Source of the DNA: Pandoraea thiooxydans
Lineage (GTDB): Bacteria; Pseudomonadota; Gammaproteobacteria; Burkholderiales; Burkholderiaceae
DNA length: 64,000 nucleotides
Assembly: GCF_001931675.1 (NCBI RefSeq)
Contig: NZ_CP014839.1
Span: 992,001 to 1,056,000, forward strand
Direction of reading: 5' to 3'
Shown: positions 50,105 through 61,749 of the stretch, in pieces
Layout of the letters: each line of letters opens with the position of its first letter
How positions within the stretch are numbered: the stretch's first letter is position 1
Made by a program: the position numbers and the translations under genes
Notes under the pieces: generated by a model
What the model saw: only the letters and a program-made list of their open reading frames with translations
Database searches by the model: none
Told to the model about the DNA's origin: nothing

Positions 50105-50635
50105 ATGGAACTTCATCTCGGTACGCATCATTTCACGCATCGCAGACCCGACTGGTCGGCCGCCGCAACGGCCGGCTTCGCCGCCTGCGCCTTCTTCTGC
50201 GCGGTGGAGATGCTGGCGGTGCTGCTGGTGACGGGGCAAAGCCCCTGGATACCGCCGCGCATGGTGGCGGCCATCTTGCTCGGCACGGGCGTCCTGCAAC
50301 CGCCGGCGACCTTCGACGTGACGATCGTGGCCGCCGCACTGGCCGTTCACTTCGTGCTTGGCATCGGCCTGGGGCTCATCCTGGGGGCGATCGTCGCGCC
50401 GTTCCGGCTCGACTCCGACGTGGCAACCGTCTCGATTGCCGGCGGCGTGTTCGGTTTGGTGGTCTATCTGTTCAATTTCCATGTGATGACCGACGTTTTT
50501 CCCTGGTTCGCCGCCTCGCGCGGCTGGCTGATGCTTGCCGGCCATCTGGTATTCGGCGCGTTTGCCGGCTACATGTACTGGTTGCTTGCGCAGATCGACG
50601 AGCGGCCCAGAGCGCGGACTCTGGCGCGTCGCTAG
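50105..50635 (+). CDS. Small integral membrane protein of unknown function
   Basis: A 176-residue protein with four predicted membrane helices (about 18-42, 50-85 as a long hydrophobic stretch, 110-130 and 140-160). AAGGAGG five bases before the ATG fixes the start. No catalytic motif is visible. It sits alone downstream of hpnN, with hairpins before and after it, so it is probably its own transcription unit. Confidence 0.75.
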   Translation: MELHLGTHHFTHRRPDWSAAATAGFAACAFFCAVEMLAVLLVTGQSPWIPPRMVAAILLGTGVLQPPATFDVTIVAAALAVHFVLGIGLGLILGAIVAPFRLDSDVATVSIAGGVFGLVVYLFNFHVMTDVFPWFAASRGWLMLAGHLVFGAFAGYMYWLLAQIDERPRARTLARR

Positions 50636-50650
50636 CGCGATTTGCACGGA

Positions 50651-50682
50651 GCCCGCCTGCCTGTTGGCGCAGGCAAGCGGGC
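50651..50682 (+). terminator. Hairpin after the membrane-protein gene
   Basis: GCCCGC and TGCC pair with GGCA and GCGGGC with one mismatch between them, 15 bases after the stop. It lacks a T-run. Confidence 0.4.
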
Positions 50683-50686
50683 GGGG

Positions 50687-50716
50687 TTGGTCGTGGGCGG
50701 CGGTTTGATGTATAAT
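50687..50716 (+). promoter_or_regulatory. Sigma-70 promoter
   Basis: TTGGTC (50687-50692) and a perfect TATAAT (50711-50716) are 18 bases apart. The first start codon of a credible gene in this direction is about 395 bases downstream. Confidence 0.6.
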
Positions 50717-51111
50717 CCGCCCCTAGCCGCATGACATTTGCCTAATTAAAAGAAAGTTTTTGCGCGCCATCTTGTTGGTTTCTGCAGTTCTCCTGCATAT
50801 TCGCATTTCACGAATAACAAGTTTTTTCGCGCGCTTTTTCCTCTGCCAGCCCATTACCCGGTTTGCATTTTTCGTTCGTGTTGTCGACTGCGTCGTCAAC
50901 CGGCCGAGGTAGATTTTCAGCGGGCGCGCAACACCCTCGGGTGCCGTGCCTGATTGCGGTAGAGCTGGCCTGCCAGTTCGCCCACTGCGGCTCGACGCCG
51001 TGCGGGTGACATGCATGGTCCGGCGTTTTATCGAACGAACGCCACCTTCGTCACGTATTTGCAAAACACGCCTGCGAAGATGCGCCGACTCAAGCGAGAA
51101 ATTTGAACAAG

Positions 51112-51345
51112 ATGAAATACACGAAATATCAAGATCTTCATTACCACGTCAGCGCGGTGCAGCGCGACAATGCGCGCTGGGACGCGTTCTACGAAATTCT
51201 GCAGCCGTGCGACACCGGCCTGAAGAAAGTCCGTACGTATCAGGTTCAGACCGCCTACGGTTTCGAGAGCCGGCATACGGCGCTCGACGACGCCGAGCGC
51301 AATGCCCGGGCCGACATCGAAGAAGGGATTGTGCGTTTTCACTGA
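51112..51345 (+). CDS. Small protein of unknown function
   Basis: A 77-residue protein, mixed helix and strand, with charged C-terminal helix (HTALDDAERNARADIEEGI). I do not recognise the family. The ATG at 51112 is taken over the upstream TTG because it starts the compact part of the protein. Base and codon usage match the core genes, which supports it being real. It lies behind an unusually long leader from the promoter at 50687 and 56 bases ahead of an acetyltransferase gene. Confidence 0.6.
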   Translation: MKYTKYQDLHYHVSAVQRDNARWDAFYEILQPCDTGLKKVRTYQVQTAYGFESRHTALDDAERNARADIEEGIVRFH

Positions 51346-51401
51346 GCCGGCTGGCGCGGCGCCCACCTTATATCGATCCCCTATTTATTCTCCTCGCGCC
51401 C

Positions 51402-51860
51402 ATGCAATGGCACTGCAAACGCTTCGAATCACTCCAAGCCGATGAGTTGTACGGCATCCTGGCCGCTCGCGCCGCGGTATTCGTACTCGAGCAGCAATGC
51501 CTTTACGCCGATATCGACGGCAAGGACGAGCACGCGCTGCATGTCTTTGCGCAGGCGCCGGGCGAAGCCGGGCAGGCGGTCATTGCCGCTTACGCACGTT
51601 TGTTGCCGCCCGGCGTGTCTTATGCCGAGGCGTCGCTTGGCCGTGTTCTGACCACCGCCGGGCATCGCCGCACCGGCATGGGCCGCCAATTGGTGAGTTA
51701 CGGGCTCGATTGCATTCGCTCCCATTGGCCCGGTAGTGCGGTACGTATTGCCGCTCAGGCGCACTTGCAGCGCTTTTACGAATCATTTGGTTTCGTCGCG
51801 GTCGGTGAGCCCTACGACGAAGACGGCATTGCCCATCTCGAAATGCTGCGGCGCGCCTGA
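51402..51860 (+). CDS. GNAT-family acetyltransferase (ElaA-like)
   Basis: A 152-residue GNAT protein resembling ElaA. The start MQWHCKRFESLQADELYGIL is typical, the acetyl-CoA loop is GHRRTGMGRQLV, and the C-terminal FYESFGFVAVGEPYDEDGI is the usual closing motif. Its substrate is unknown. It lies between the small unknown gene and the ABC-F gene. Confidence 0.9.
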   Translation: MQWHCKRFESLQADELYGILAARAAVFVLEQQCLYADIDGKDEHALHVFAQAPGEAGQAVIAAYARLLPPGVSYAEASLGRVLTTAGHRRTGMGRQLVSYGLDCIRSHWPGSAVRIAAQAHLQRFYESFGFVAVGEPYDEDGIAHLEMLRRA

Positions 51861-51944
51861 CGCCGGACGTCGCCAAGCCCGCGACGCCGCCGGGGCCGGC
51901 GCGTACAATAGCCCTTTTTCGCAGTTCCCCACGCATCTCTACAT

Positions 51945-53876
<1,932 letters not shown>

Positions 53877-53990
53877 GTCTCCCGTAGAATAGGCGCGCCG
53901 AACCGGGCACCGAATCTGCCCAGATTCCGGGCGCAACATGGAACGCTTTGATTCCATGATGGTTTTGAGAAATTTCAACGGGTTTTCCCC

Positions 53991-54021
53991 GCACTTGTCC
54001 ACACGCGCTGTGGACAAGTGC
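53991..54021 (+). promoter_or_regulatory. 13-bp perfect inverted repeat before parE, with DnaA-box-like arms
   Basis: GCACTTGTCCACA is followed after CGCGC by its exact reverse complement. Each arm contains TTGTCCACA, one base from the DnaA box TTATCCACA. It ends 33 bases before the parE start, so it may be an operator or a hairpin in the leader. Confidence 0.55.
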
Positions 54022-54054
54022 GATGAGATCCCGGATCGTCCGTCAAGAAAAAAC

Positions 54055-56031
54055 ATGTCGAAGAAAACGTCATCCGCGCAATACAGCGAAGCGTCGATCA
54101 AGGTGCTCAAGGGACTCGAGCCGGTCAAGCAACGGCCGGGCATGTACACCCGCACCGAGAATCCGCTGCATATCGTTCAGGAAGTGATCGACAACGCCTC
54201 GGACGAGGCGCTGGGCGGCTACGGCAATCAGATCGAAGTCACGCTGCACAAAGACGGCAGTGTCAGCGTCGAGGATGACGGGCGGGGCATCCCCGTCGGC
54301 CCGCACCCGGAAGAGCGGGTGCCGGTGGTCGAGATCGTCTATACCCGATTGCACGCCGGCGGCAAGTTCGATAAGGCCGCCGGCGGCGCCTACACTTTCT
54401 CTGGCGGCCTGCACGGCGTCGGCGTCTCGGTCACCAATGCGTTGTCGACCCGCCTGGCGGTCACCGTCTGGCGCGATGGCCAGGTCTCGGACATCGCCTT
54501 TGCCGGTGGCGAGGTAAGCGAGGCGCTGCGCTCGCGCCCCCTTGCGCGCGGCGAGAAAAAAAGCGGCACGCGCGTGACGGTCTGGCCTGACCCCAAGTAT
54601 TTCGACGCGAATCATATTCCATTGCCCGACTTGCAACGCCTGCTGCGCTCGAAGGCCGTGCTGCTGCCCGGCGTGCGCGTGCGGCTGCGCAATGAAAAAA
54701 ATGGCGATCAGCAGGAGTGGTGCTATGAGCATGGCTTGCGCGGCTATCTGCTGGAAGCGCTCAATGGCGCCGAGCCGTTGATTCCCCTGTTCGAGGGCGA
54801 GCGCTTTGCCGATGCGAACGAAGAGAGTTTTGCCGAGGGTGAGGGCGCGGCCTGGGTCGTGGCCTGGAGCGAAGACGGCGCGCTGGTGCGCGAATCGTAT
54901 GTCAACCTGATTCCCACGCCGGCCGGCGGTACTCATGAAGCAGGGCTGCGCGACGGGTTGTTCCAGGCCGTGAAGAACTTCGTCGAGTTGCACGGCTTGC
55001 AGCCCAAGGGCGTCAAGGTGCTGCCCGAAGACGTCTTCTCGCGCGTGTCGTTCGTGCTGTCGGCCAAAGTGCTCGACCCGCAATTCCAGGGGCAGATCAA
55101 GGAGCGCCTGAATAGCCGGGACGCCGTGCGTCTGGTATCGACCTTCACTCGTCCGGCGCTGGAATTGTGGCTCAACCAGCACGTCGAGCACGGCAAGAAG
55201 CTGGCCGAACTGGTGATACGCCAGGCGCAGGCGCGCACGCGCGCCGGGCAGAAGATCGAGAAGCGCAAGAGTTCGGGGGTGGCGGTGCTGCCCGGCAAGC
55301 TGACCGACTGCGAGTCGGAAGACATCGCGCGCAATGAACTTTTCCTGGTCGAGGGCGATTCGGCCGGCGGCTCGGCCAAGATGGGCCGCGACAAGGAGTT
55401 TCAAGCGATCCTGCCGTTGCGCGGCAAGGTGCTCAACACGTGGGAGACCGAGCGCGACCGGCTGTTCGCCAATAACGAAGTGCACGATATCGCCGTGGCC
55501 ATCGGGGTCGACCCGCATGGCCAGGGCCAGGAAGCGGATCTGTCGAATTTGCGTTACGGCAAGATCTGCATTTTGTCGGATGCCGACGTCGACGGCTCGC
55601 ATATCCAGGTCTTGCTGCTGACCCTGTTCTTCCGTCACTTCCCGCAATTGATCGCGCGTGGCCACGTGTTCGTCGCTCGCCCGCCGCTGTACCGGGTCGA
55701 TGCGCCGGCGCGCGGCAAGAAGCCGGTCCAGAAGCTGTATGCGCTCGACGAGGGCGAACTCGAGGCGATCCTGGACAAGTTGCGCAAGGAGGGCGTGCGC
55801 GAGGCCAGTTGGGCGATCAGCCGATTCAAGGGGCTGGGCGAGATGAGCGCGGAGCAATTGTGGGAGACCACCATGAATCCCGACACCCGTCGCCTGAGCC
55901 CGGTCACGCTGGGCGAACTCGACTTCAGCACGACCGTCGCGCGCATGAATATGTTGATGGGCAAGGGCGAAGCGGCGGCGCGCCGCAGCTGGCTCGAAGA
56001 GAAAGGCAACGAGGCGCAAGCCGACATCTGA
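54055..56031 (+). CDS. parE: DNA topoisomerase IV subunit B
   Basis: A 658-residue type IIA topoisomerase ATPase subunit. The GHKL ATPase domain shows EVIDNASDEALGG and GLHGVGVSVTNALS; the Toprim domain has EGDSAGGSAKMGRD and SDADVDGSHIQVLLL. The length and lack of an insert fit ParE and not GyrB. ATG 54055 gives the usual N terminus (KKTSSAQYSEASIKVLKGLE). It is followed after about 50 bases by parC; together they decatenate daughter chromosomes. Confidence 0.95.
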   Translation: MSKKTSSAQYSEASIKVLKGLEPVKQRPGMYTRTENPLHIVQEVIDNASDEALGGYGNQIEVTLHKDGSVSVEDDGRGIPVGPHPEERVPVVEIVYTRLHAGGKFDKAAGGAYTFSGGLHGVGVSVTNALSTRLAVTVWRDGQVSDIAFAGGEVSEALRSRPLARGEKKSGTRVTVWPDPKYFDANHIPLPDLQRLLRSKAVLLPGVRVRLRNEKNGDQQEWCYEHGLRGYLLEALNGAEPLIPLFEGERFADANEESFAEGEGAAWVVAWSEDGALVRESYVNLIPTPAGGTHEAGLRDGLFQAVKNFVELHGLQPKGVKVLPEDVFSRVSFVLSAKVLDPQFQGQIKERLNSRDAVRLVSTFTRPALELWLNQHVEHGKKLAELVIRQAQARTRAGQKIEKRKSSGVAVLPGKLTDCESEDIARNELFLVEGDSAGGSAKMGRDKEFQAILPLRGKVLNTWETERDRLFANNEVHDIAVAIGVDPHGQGQEADLSNLRYGKICILSDADVDGSHIQVLLLTLFFRHFPQLIARGHVFVARPPLYRVDAPARGKKPVQKLYALDEGELEAILDKLRKEGVREASWAISRFKGLGEMSAEQLWETTMNPDTRRLSPVTLGELDFSTTVARMNMLMGKGEAAARRSWLEEKGNEAQADI

Positions 56032-56080
56032 GCGACTGGCCGGATCTTCTCCCCGATTTCTGAAAATGCACAGCTGATTT

Positions 56081-58414
56081 ATGGAACAACAAGACATTCT
56101 TTTCGAGCCGAATGCCGATGCCCTGACGCTCGGCGCTTATGCCGAACGCGCCTACCTCGACTATGCGGTCAGCGTGGTCAAGGGGCGTGCGCTGCCCGAC
56201 GTTTGCGATGGGCAAAAGCCGGTGCAGCGCCGTATCCTGTTCGCGATGAACGAGATGGGGCTGGCGGCCGACGCCAAGCCGGTCAAGTCGGCGCGCGTGG
56301 TCGGCGATGTGCTGGGCAAGTTCCATCCGCACGGCGACCAGTCGGCCTACGACGCACTGGTGCGTCTGGCCCAGGGGTTCTCGATGCGCTATCCGCTGAT
56401 CGACGGCCAGGGCAATTTCGGCTCGCGCGACGGCGATGGCGCGGCGGCCATGCGCTACACCGAAGCGCGACTGACGCCGATCGCGCGCCTGTTGCTCGAC
56501 GAAATCGATGCCGGCACGGTCGATTTCGTGCCCAACTATGACGGCTCGACCGAGGAGCCCAAGACTCTGCCGGCGCGCCTGCCGTTCGTGCTGCTCAATG
56601 GCGCTTCCGGCATTGCGGTGGGGCTGGCGACCGAAATCCCGTCGCACAACCTGCGCGAAGTGGCCGACGCGACGATCGCGTTGATTCGCAATCCGAAGCT
56701 CGATTCGGGCGACTTGCTGGAATACATCAGCGCGCCCGATTTCCCGGGCGGCGGCCAGATCATTTCGAGCCCGGCCGATATCCGCGCAGCCTACGAGACC
56801 GGGCGCGGCAGCCTGAAAGTGCGGGCGCGCTGGAAAATCGAGGAGCTGGCACGCGGCCAGTGGCAGTTGGTGGTGCACGAGTTGCCGCCCAACGCTTCCT
56901 GCCAGAAGGTGCTCGAAGAGATCGAGGAAATCACCAACCCGAAGGTCAAGCTCGGCAAAAAGTCGCTCACGCCCGAGCAAACACAGCTCAAGCAAAGCGT
57001 GCTGGCGCTGCTCGACGCGGTGCGCGACGAGTCCGGCAAGAATGCGCCGGTCAGGCTGGTGTTCGAGCCGAAGTCGAGCCGGATCGATCAGACCGAGTTC
57101 GTCAATGCGCTGCTGGCGCACACCAGCATGGAGTCGAACGCGGCGATCAATCTTGTGATGGTCGGCGCCGACGGCCGGCCGCGCCAGAAGTCGCTGCGCG
57201 ACATTCTGAGCGAATGGATCGGCTTTCGCTTCGTCACGGTCACACGCCGTACACAGCATCGGCTCGGCAAGGTGGACGACCGCATCCACATCCTGGAAGG
57301 CCGCCTGACGGTCTTCCTCAACATCGACGAGGTGATTCGCATCATCCGCGAATCCGACGAGCCCAAGGCGGCGCTGATCGCCGCTTTCCGCCTCAGCGAG
57401 CGGCAGGCCGAGGACATTCTCGAAATCCGCTTGCGCCAATTGGCCCGCCTCGAAGCGATCAAGCTCGAACAGGAGCTGGCGGCGCTGCGCGACGAGAAGG
57501 CCAGGCTGGAAGAACTGTTGGCCAGCGAGACGGCGATGAAGCGGCTCATCATCAAGGAGATCGAGGCCGACGCCAAGCAGTTCGGCGACGCGCGCCGCAC
57601 GCTGATCCAGGAGGAAAAGCGCGCCACGCTGGAGACGCGCGTGGTCGACGAGCCGGTCACCGTGGTGGTGTCGCAAAAGGGCTGGTTGCGTACCCAAAAG
57701 GGGCACGGCCTCGATCAGCAGCAATTCGGCTTCAAAAGCGGCGACGCGCTGTATGGCGCATTCGAGTGCCGCACGGTCGATCAACTGATCGCCTGGGGCA
57801 GCACCGGCCGGGTCTACTCGGTGCCGGTTTCGGCGTTGCCCGGCGGACGCGGTGACGGGGTGCCGATGACCTCGCTGATCGAACTGGAGCCCGGCTCGCA
57901 TCTGACGCATTATTTCGCTGGGCCGGCCGAACAGGTGCTGATGCTGGCGACCAGCGCCGGCTTTGGCTTCACCGCGCGAATTGGCGACATGGTCAGCCGC
58001 GTCAAGGCCGGCAAGGCGTTCATGACGATCGACGATGGTGCCGTGCCGCTGCGGCCGACGCCCGTGTGGCATGGCGCACATCAACTGGCGTGCCTGTCGG
58101 CCGACGGGCGTGTGCTGGTGTGCGAGCTGGACGAAATCAAGGCGCTTGGCGGCGGCGGGCGCGGGCTCACGCTGATCGGCCTCGACGGCAAGGAGACCCT
58201 GCTGCAGGCCCTGCCGATCGGTCCGGGCGGGCTGGTGCTGTTTGGCTTGGGCCGCGGCGGCAAGCCGCAACAGGCGACGCTCGCCGGCGAAGCGCTGACG
58301 CCGCACCTCGGCAAGCGCGCGCGCCGGGGCCGCACGCCGGCAACAAAATTCAAGGTGACCGATCTGATGCCGGTGTTGCCGAAAGTGGCGCCGGGGACGA
58401 CAGCCACGCCCTGA
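56081..58414 (+). CDS. parC: DNA topoisomerase IV subunit A
   Basis: A 777-residue type IIA topoisomerase cleavage subunit with the active tyrosine Y126 ([13 protein letters not shown]). The quinolone-determining stretch reads [15 protein letters not shown], so the positions equal to E. coli ParC S80 and E84 are Gln and Asp. The C-terminal domain carries weak GyrA-like blades, as in ParC. It is co-directional with parE. Confidence 0.95.
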   Translation: MEQQDILFEPNADALTLGAYAERAYLDYAVSVVKGRALPDVCDGQKPVQRRILFAMNEMGLAADAKPVKSARVVGDVLGKFHPHGDQSAYDALVRLAQGFSMRYPLIDGQGNFGSRDGDGAAAMRYTEARLTPIARLLLDEIDAGTVDFVPNYDGSTEEPKTLPARLPFVLLNGASGIAVGLATEIPSHNLREVADATIALIRNPKLDSGDLLEYISAPDFPGGGQIISSPADIRAAYETGRGSLKVRARWKIEELARGQWQLVVHELPPNASCQKVLEEIEEITNPKVKLGKKSLTPEQTQLKQSVLALLDAVRDESGKNAPVRLVFEPKSSRIDQTEFVNALLAHTSMESNAAINLVMVGADGRPRQKSLRDILSEWIGFRFVTVTRRTQHRLGKVDDRIHILEGRLTVFLNIDEVIRIIRESDEPKAALIAAFRLSERQAEDILEIRLRQLARLEAIKLEQELAALRDEKARLEELLASETAMKRLIIKEIEADAKQFGDARRTLIQEEKRATLETRVVDEPVTVVVSQKGWLRTQKGHGLDQQQFGFKSGDALYGAFECRTVDQLIAWGSTGRVYSVPVSALPGGRGDGVPMTSLIELEPGSHLTHYFAGPAEQVLMLATSAGFGFTARIGDMVSRVKAGKAFMTIDDGAVPLRPTPVWHGAHQLACLSADGRVLVCELDEIKALGGGGRGLTLIGLDGKETLLQALPIGPGGLVLFGLGRGGKPQQATLAGEALTPHLGKRARRGRTPATKFKVTDLMPVLPKVAPGTTATP

Positions 58415-58451
58415 TGCTCGACCCTATCCCCCCATTTTTCGGAGGCATGCC

Positions 58452-58904
58452 ATGAAGTTGTACGCGCTGAGTCTTTTTCTGCATCTCACCAGTGTCACCG
58501 TCTGGGTCGGCGGAATGTTCTTCGCTTACCTCTGTCTGCGCCCCGCCGCATCCAGCCTGAAACCGGAGCAACGCCTGCCGTTGTGGGAGGCCGCGCTGGG
58601 GCGCTTTCTGAATTGGGTTGGTATTGCCGTCGTGTTGATTCTGCTCTCGGGCCTCTACATGATGATGGCGATGGGACCCGCCAACACGCCCTGGCCGATT
58701 CATGCGATGGCGGGCCTGGGGATTGTCATGATGCTGGCGTTCGGGCATGCGCGTTTTGCTTCCTATCGGCGCCTGCGCCGCGCAGTGCAGGCGCAGAACT
58801 GGCCGGACGGCGCCCGCGCACTGGACGGCGTGCGCCGGATCGTAGCCTTCAATCTGGTGTTGGGCTTTATCGTGATCGCGCTGGCGGCCGCCATTCGCGG
58901 CTGA
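58452..58904 (+). CDS. CopD-family integral membrane protein
   Basis: A 150-residue membrane protein with four helices. It starts with a histidine-containing segment (LSLFLHLTSVTVWVGGMFFA), as in CopD/YcnJ-type copper and heme-protein relatives. GGAG precedes the ATG. It lies 37 bases after parC and may be read with it. A specific role cannot be assigned. Confidence 0.8.
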   Translation: MKLYALSLFLHLTSVTVWVGGMFFAYLCLRPAASSLKPEQRLPLWEAALGRFLNWVGIAVVLILLSGLYMMMAMGPANTPWPIHAMAGLGIVMMLAFGHARFASYRRLRRAVQAQNWPDGARALDGVRRIVAFNLVLGFIVIALAAAIRG

Positions 58905-58965
58905 GCGCATTGAAGACGGTGAAGACGGGCGCCGACGCCCCAAGCGGGACGCCGGCGCAGCGACG

Positions 58966-60270
58966 CTAGCGGGCGCCAGGCAGCGCCGGCAGGATTTCTC
59001 CGCGACATTCGCCGAAGCCGACCCGGTAGCCGTCGCCCTGGCACCAGCCGACCAGCGTCAATTCGTCGCCGTCCTCGATGAAGGTGCGGGACTCACCGCT
59101 ATCGAGCGTCAGCGGATGCTTGCCGCCCCACGTTATTTCCAGCAGGCTGCCGTAGGAATCGGGCGTCGGGCCGCTGATCGTGCCCGAGCCCATCAAATCG
59201 CCCACGCGCGTATTGCATCCCGAGACCGTGTGATGCGCGAGCTGCTGGGCCATGGTCCAGTACATGTACTTGAAATTCGTGCGCGAGATGGTGCTTGCCC
59301 GAGCTGCCTGCGCCGGACGCATGCGCACCTCGAGATGAATGTCGAAGCCGTGCTGGCCGGCATGGCGCAGATACGGCAGCGGCTGCGGCGATTGCTCGGG
59401 CTGCGCGACGCGAAATGGCTCGAGCGCGTCGAGCGTGACGATCCATGGCGAAATCGTGGTGGCGAACGTCTTGGCGTTGAATGGGCCGAGCGGCACGTAT
59501 TCCCATTGCTGGATATCGCGCGCGCTCCAGTCGTTGAGCAGCACCATGCCGAAAATATGCTGCTCGGCGTCCTCGCACGCGATCGGCTCGCCCAGCGCAT
59601 TGCCCTGGCCTACGATGAAGCCGGTTTCCAGTTCGATATCCAGGCGGCGGCACGGGCCGAACGCCGGGCGCTCCTGATCCGGCAATTTGATCTGCCCGTT
59701 GGGGCGCCGCACCGGCGTGCCGCTGACCACCACCGACGAGGCCCGGCCGTTGTAGCCGATGGGGATCTCCAGCCAGTTCGGCAGCAGTGCGTTCTTCGGG
59801 TCGCGAAACATCGCGCCGACATTGGTCGCATGTTCTTTCGACGAGTAGAAATCGGTGTAACCGGGAATCTCCACCGGCAGATGCAGGGCGGCCACCGCTT
59901 GCTTGACCAGGGCACGCTCGCGCAGCGCGCTGTTGTCGCGCAGCGTGGCGGTGCCTTCGCGCAGCAGGCGGCTCAGTTGCAGACGGGTGTCGCGCCAGGC
60001 GGCGCGGCCCAGGGCGATGAAGGGGTTGAGTGTGGCCGCGGCGAACACCGGCTGCTCGGCGCCGGGCGGGCTCACCAGCCCGGCGGCCTCGAGCGCGGCC
60101 AGATCGACGATGACCTCGCCAATGGCCACACCGACGCGCGGCTGCGGGTCGTCGGCCGTGGAGAAAATGCCGAACGGCAGGTTCTGGATCGGGAAATCGC
60201 AGGACGGATCGTTGGCGCTGCTGATCCAGCTCTTCAGTTTGGGGTCGTGGGTTTCGTTCAACAATGTCAT
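58966..60270 (-). CDS. fahA: Fumarylacetoacetase
   Basis: A 434-residue fumarylacetoacetate hydrolase. The N-terminal domain begins LKSWISSANDPSCDFPIQNL and the catalytic domain has FYSSKEHATNVGAMFR, a metal-site stretch with LDIELETGFIVGQGN and NDWSARDIQQWEYVPLGPF. It splits fumarylacetoacetate to fumarate and acetoacetate, the last step of tyrosine breakdown. It lies 11 bases downstream of hmgA on the same strand. Confidence 0.95.
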   Translation of the reverse strand: MTLLNETHDPKLKSWISSANDPSCDFPIQNLPFGIFSTADDPQPRVGVAIGEVIVDLAALEAAGLVSPPGAEQPVFAAATLNPFIALGRAAWRDTRLQLSRLLREGTATLRDNSALRERALVKQAVAALHLPVEIPGYTDFYSSKEHATNVGAMFRDPKNALLPNWLEIPIGYNGRASSVVVSGTPVRRPNGQIKLPDQERPAFGPCRRLDIELETGFIVGQGNALGEPIACEDAEQHIFGMVLLNDWSARDIQQWEYVPLGPFNAKTFATTISPWIVTLDALEPFRVAQPEQSPQPLPYLRHAGQHGFDIHLEVRMRPAQAARASTISRTNFKYMYWTMAQQLAHHTVSGCNTRVGDLMGSGTISGPTPDSYGSLLEITWGGKHPLTLDSGESRTFIEDGDELTLVGWCQGDGYRVGFGECRGEILPALPGAR

Positions 60271-60281
60271 CGGCGCGTCTC

Positions 60282-61622
60282 TTATTTCGCGTTCGGGTTG
60301 AAGTGCTTGCGCAAGCCTTGCCAGCATTCGAAGTAGTCCTGCTGCCGCAACGGCGTATCGAGCGCGAAGCGGGTCGGATGAATCACGGCGCGCGTCTCGA
60401 ACATGAAGGCCATGGTGTTGTCGACCTTGTGGGGCCGCGTGGTGTCGCTATGGCTGGCGTTCTCGAACGTCTCGGCGTCGGGGCCGTGACCGCTCATGCA
60501 ATTATGCAAGCTCGCGCCGCCCGGCACAAAGCCCTCGGCCTTGGCGTCGTAGGCGCCTTTGATCAGGCCCATGAACTCGCTGGCGATATTGCGATGGAAC
60601 CAGGGCGGGCGGAAAGTATTTTCGGCGGCCAGCCAGCGCGGCGGGAAAATCACGAAATCGATGGTGTCGACCCCCGGGGTGTCACTGGGCGCCTGCAATA
60701 CCAGGAAGATCGACGGATCGGGGTGATCGTAGCTGATCGAGCCGATCGTGTTGAAGTGGCGCAAATCATATTTGTAGGGGGCGTAATTGCCGTGCCATGC
60801 GACCACGTCCAGCGGCGAATGGTCGATCTCGGCGCGCCACAGGTTGCCGCTGAATTTCGCCACCAGCTCGAATTTGCCCTCGCGATCTTCATACCAGGCC
60901 TGCGGCGTGAGAAAGTCGCGCGGATTGGCCAGGCCGTTCGAGCCGATCACGCCCAGGTCGGGCAGGCGCAGCAACGCGCCGTAATTTTCACAAATGTAGC
61001 CGCGCGCCGCGCCGTCCGGCAGTTCGACGCGAAAGCGCACGCCTCGGGGAATCACTGCGATTTCGAGCGGCTCGATGTCGAGCCGTCCGAGTTCGGTGGC
61101 GATATGCAGGCGGCCCTCTTGCGGTACCACCAGCAGTTCGCCGTCGGCGTTGTAGAAGAAGCGATCCTGCATCGAACGGTTGGCTGCGTACCAGTGGATC
61201 GCGCAGCCGCTCATGGCTTCGGGCGCGCCGTTGCCGGCCATCGTCACCCACCCGTCGATGAAGTCGGTGGGGGCGTCGGGAATCGGCAGCGGGTTCCAGC
61301 GCAGCTGATTGGGCGGCGTGGCCACGTCGCCGAAGCGGCTCACGATGCGATCGTTGGGCAATGGTACGAACGGCTGGTGCATGGCGGCCGGACGGATACG
61401 ATAGAGCCACGAGCGGCGGTTATGGCTGCGCGGCGCGGTGAATGCGGCGCCGTTGAGTTGCTCGGCATACAGACCGTAAGGCGCTTGCTGCGGCGAGTTG
61501 CGCCCGATCGGCAACGCGCCAGGCAATGCCTCGGTCGCGAATTCGTTGCCGAAGCCGGACTGATAGCCGGCGGTCTGCGCTGCCACGGGCAATGCCACTT
61601 CGTTCGGTGAGACCTGATTCAT
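60282..61622 (-). CDS. hmgA: Homogentisate 1,2-dioxygenase
   Basis: A 446-residue ring-opening dioxygenase with the N-terminal [19 protein letters not shown], and the iron-site region with [20 protein letters not shown] and [14 protein letters not shown]. It opens homogentisate to maleylacetoacetate. The ATG at 61622 has AGGAG upstream. No maleylacetoacetate isomerase gene is in the window. The divergent LysR gene at 61750 is the likely regulator. Confidence 0.95.
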   Translation of the reverse strand: MNQVSPNEVALPVAAQTAGYQSGFGNEFATEALPGALPIGRNSPQQAPYGLYAEQLNGAAFTAPRSHNRRSWLYRIRPAAMHQPFVPLPNDRIVSRFGDVATPPNQLRWNPLPIPDAPTDFIDGWVTMAGNGAPEAMSGCAIHWYAANRSMQDRFFYNADGELLVVPQEGRLHIATELGRLDIEPLEIAVIPRGVRFRVELPDGAARGYICENYGALLRLPDLGVIGSNGLANPRDFLTPQAWYEDREGKFELVAKFSGNLWRAEIDHSPLDVVAWHGNYAPYKYDLRHFNTIGSISYDHPDPSIFLVLQAPSDTPGVDTIDFVIFPPRWLAAENTFRPPWFHRNIASEFMGLIKGAYDAKAEGFVPGGASLHNCMSGHGPDAETFENASHSDTTRPHKVDNTMAFMFETRAVIHPTRFALDTPLRQQDYFECWQGLRKHFNPNAK

Positions 61623-61749
61623 CAGCGGTTCTCCTGATCAAAAATAGAGACTCCCCGGCACGCGCCGGACGTCGATGACGCTATTTTCGTCCAGTTGACC
61701 TATCTTCGTGCAAAAAATGAGAAAATAACTCTTATTGATTTCATGAATA

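Larger units (their letters stand above)
50636..51111. other. Promoter and long leader before a 77-residue gene
   Basis: A stem (50651-50682, GCCCGC paired with GCGGGC) follows the membrane-protein gene. Next comes a sigma-70 promoter (50687-50716) and then nearly 390 bases with no supported gene. The first 170 bases after the promoter are T-rich, unlike the surrounding DNA. Confidence 0.5.

Noticed and set aside
55925-58306. Nearly 800-codon minus-strand frame opposite parC
   Set aside because: parC is unmistakable on the plus strand across the whole stretch; the antisense frame has a low-complexity, Arg/Gln/His-rich product with no recognisable domain.
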